A stretch of 6,988 bases of DNA, taken from an uncultured Erysipelotrichaceae bacterium (GTDB lineage: Bacteria > Bacillota_I > Bacilli_A > Erysipelotrichales > Erysipelotrichaceae). The stretch lies in NCBI GenBank assembly GCA_937893225.1, contig CALBJM010000142.1:1-6988 (forward strand), given 5' to 3'. Below the pieces are notes generated by a model. That model did not search any database, was not told the origin of the DNA, and saw only the letters and a program-made list of their open reading frames with translations. This document shows, in pieces, positions 6,417 through 6,988 of this stretch (positions within the stretch are counted from its first letter, which is position 1; each line of letters opens with the position of its first letter). Made by a program: the position numbers and the translations under genes.

Positions 6417-6988
6417 TATACAATGAAGAATGGGTAATGCAAAGAAAAAACCATAACCATGGTTTATGTGCTTTGCGAAAAGTATTAAATAATTGTGGAA
6501 ATCCACAAAATCAAATTCGTTGTATCCATATTGCTGGTACAAATGGCAAGGGAAGTACAACGAACTATCTAAAAGATATTCTAATGGCAGAAGGATATCG
6601 TGTTGGCATGTTTACTTCTCCGCATTTAGTGGAGCATAGAGATCGCATACGTATCAATGATGCTTGGATCAGTGAGGAAGAATTTCGTACATATTTGATG
6701 AAATATATTGATGATATTCTTGAAAATGATCTTGGTATGTTTGAAATAGATACATTGATTGCATATGTTTGGTTTCGTGACAAGCATGTAGATTATGCAT
6801 TAATTGAAACAGGGCTTGGAGGAAGACTAGATAGTACAAATTTAATAGAATCACCAGAGATGTGTTTGATTACATCGATTGGTTATGATCATATGCAAAT
6901 ATTAGGGAATCGTATAGAACAGATTGCTTTTGAAAAGGCGGGGATTATTATGCCGTATAGTTTGTGTATTCTTGCAAATGTAAATGAA
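6413..6988 (+). CDS. folC: folylpolyglutamate synthase / dihydrofolate synthase, 3' truncated by the window edge
   Basis: Adds glutamate to folates with ATP, and in bifunctional forms also to dihydropteroate, so that folates are retained in the cell. The first 192 residues are visible and open to the last base. The start is ATG 6413, which overlaps the TGA of ung as ATGA. Conserved elements in order are NPQ just before the P-loop; IHIAGTNGKGST with Lys46 (6548-6550); GMFTSPHL; RIRIN; ETGLGGRLDSTN, the Mg-binding Mur-ligase-like segment; SIGYDH; and EKAGII, whose lysine (6935-6937) is probably the carbamylated one of this family. No Shine-Dalgarno site is evident before 6413 (AATTAAAAATATTAC), so initiation probably depends on ribosomes finishing ung. 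A second ATG at 6437 has a weak GAAG upstream and would drop eight residues. Whether the enzyme is mono- or bifunctional cannot be judged from this part. Confidence 0.95.
   Translation, partial: MIYNEEWVMQRKNHNHGLCALRKVLNNCGNPQNQIRCIHIAGTNGKGSTTNYLKDILMAEGYRVGMFTSPHLVEHRDRIRINDAWISEEEFRTYLMKYIDDILENDLGMFEIDTLIAYVWFRDKHVDYALIETGLGGRLDSTNLIESPEMCLITSIGYDHMQILGNRIEQIAFEKAGIIMPYSLCILANVNE

Larger units (their letters stand above)
1727..6988 (+). other. probable six-gene operon, continuing past the right edge
   Basis: Six genes on one strand follow a terminator. Junctions are +5 bases (fructokinase to pyrophosphatase), +11 (to HAD), -14 (to DUF885), -4 (to ung) and -4 (to folC). No inverted repeat followed by a T tract was noticed at any of these junctions. 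Spacing this tight normally means a single transcript with coupled translation. The promoter is not evident, and an internal promoter within a gene cannot be excluded by reading alone. Confidence 0.75.

Noticed and set aside
1..6988. CRISPR arrays, tRNA or rRNA genes, insertion sequences, riboswitch leaders, long repeats
   Set aside because: Reading both strands showed none. Almost every base is in a recognisable gene, and the largest gap (1655-1726) is filled by the terminator and a ribosome binding site.

Overview
The window is a compact protein-coding stretch read entirely on the + strand. Its base composition is clearly AT-rich, with about a third or slightly more G+C judged by eye. It has AGGAG-type ribosome binding sites, heavy gene overlap and Gram-positive-type protein families. 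Protein style and gene mix point to a low-GC Firmicute, probably a gut Erysipelotrichia-like anaerobe. That placement is an inference from composition and resemblance and was not tested by a search.

Layout. (1) Bases 2-1654 hold the 3' part of a type I pullulanase, an alpha-glucan debranching enzyme of family GH13; its N-terminus lies outside the window. (2) A rho-independent terminator (1653-1684) overlaps the pullulanase stop codon and separates it from the next unit. (3) From 1727 to the right edge runs one tightly packed six-gene series. It consists of a PfkB-family fructokinase (1727-2701), a MazG-like nucleotide pyrophosphohydrolase resembling dCTP pyrophosphatase (2707-3024), a Cof-type HAD phosphatase (3036-3875) and a secreted, C-terminally membrane-anchored DUF885 predicted metallopeptidase (3862-5748). 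It ends with uracil-DNA glycosylase (5745-6416) and the 5' part of folylpolyglutamate synthase FolC (6413 to the edge). Neighbours are 5 or 11 bases apart or overlap by 4 to 14 bases, so translation is probably coupled along much of the series. No gap over 300 bases lacks a gene, and I see no RNA gene, mobile element, CRISPR array or long repeat.

How the genes fit together. The pullulanase and fructokinase belong to carbohydrate use: debranching of glycogen- or starch-like glucans, and entry of fructose into glycolysis. The dCTPase-like pyrophosphatase, Ung and FolC share a theme of nucleotide-pool and uracil/thymine hygiene: trimming dNTPs, removing uracil from DNA, and retaining the folates that thymidylate synthesis needs. 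The HAD phosphatase could be a general sugar- or nucleotide-phosphate phosphatase. The DUF885 protein is the odd member, since it is the only exported one. The window looks like ordinary chromosomal housekeeping DNA. I found no convincing sign of a new defence, mobile or regulatory system. The points most worth a second look are the anchored DUF885 protein and the grouping of the nucleotide and folate genes.
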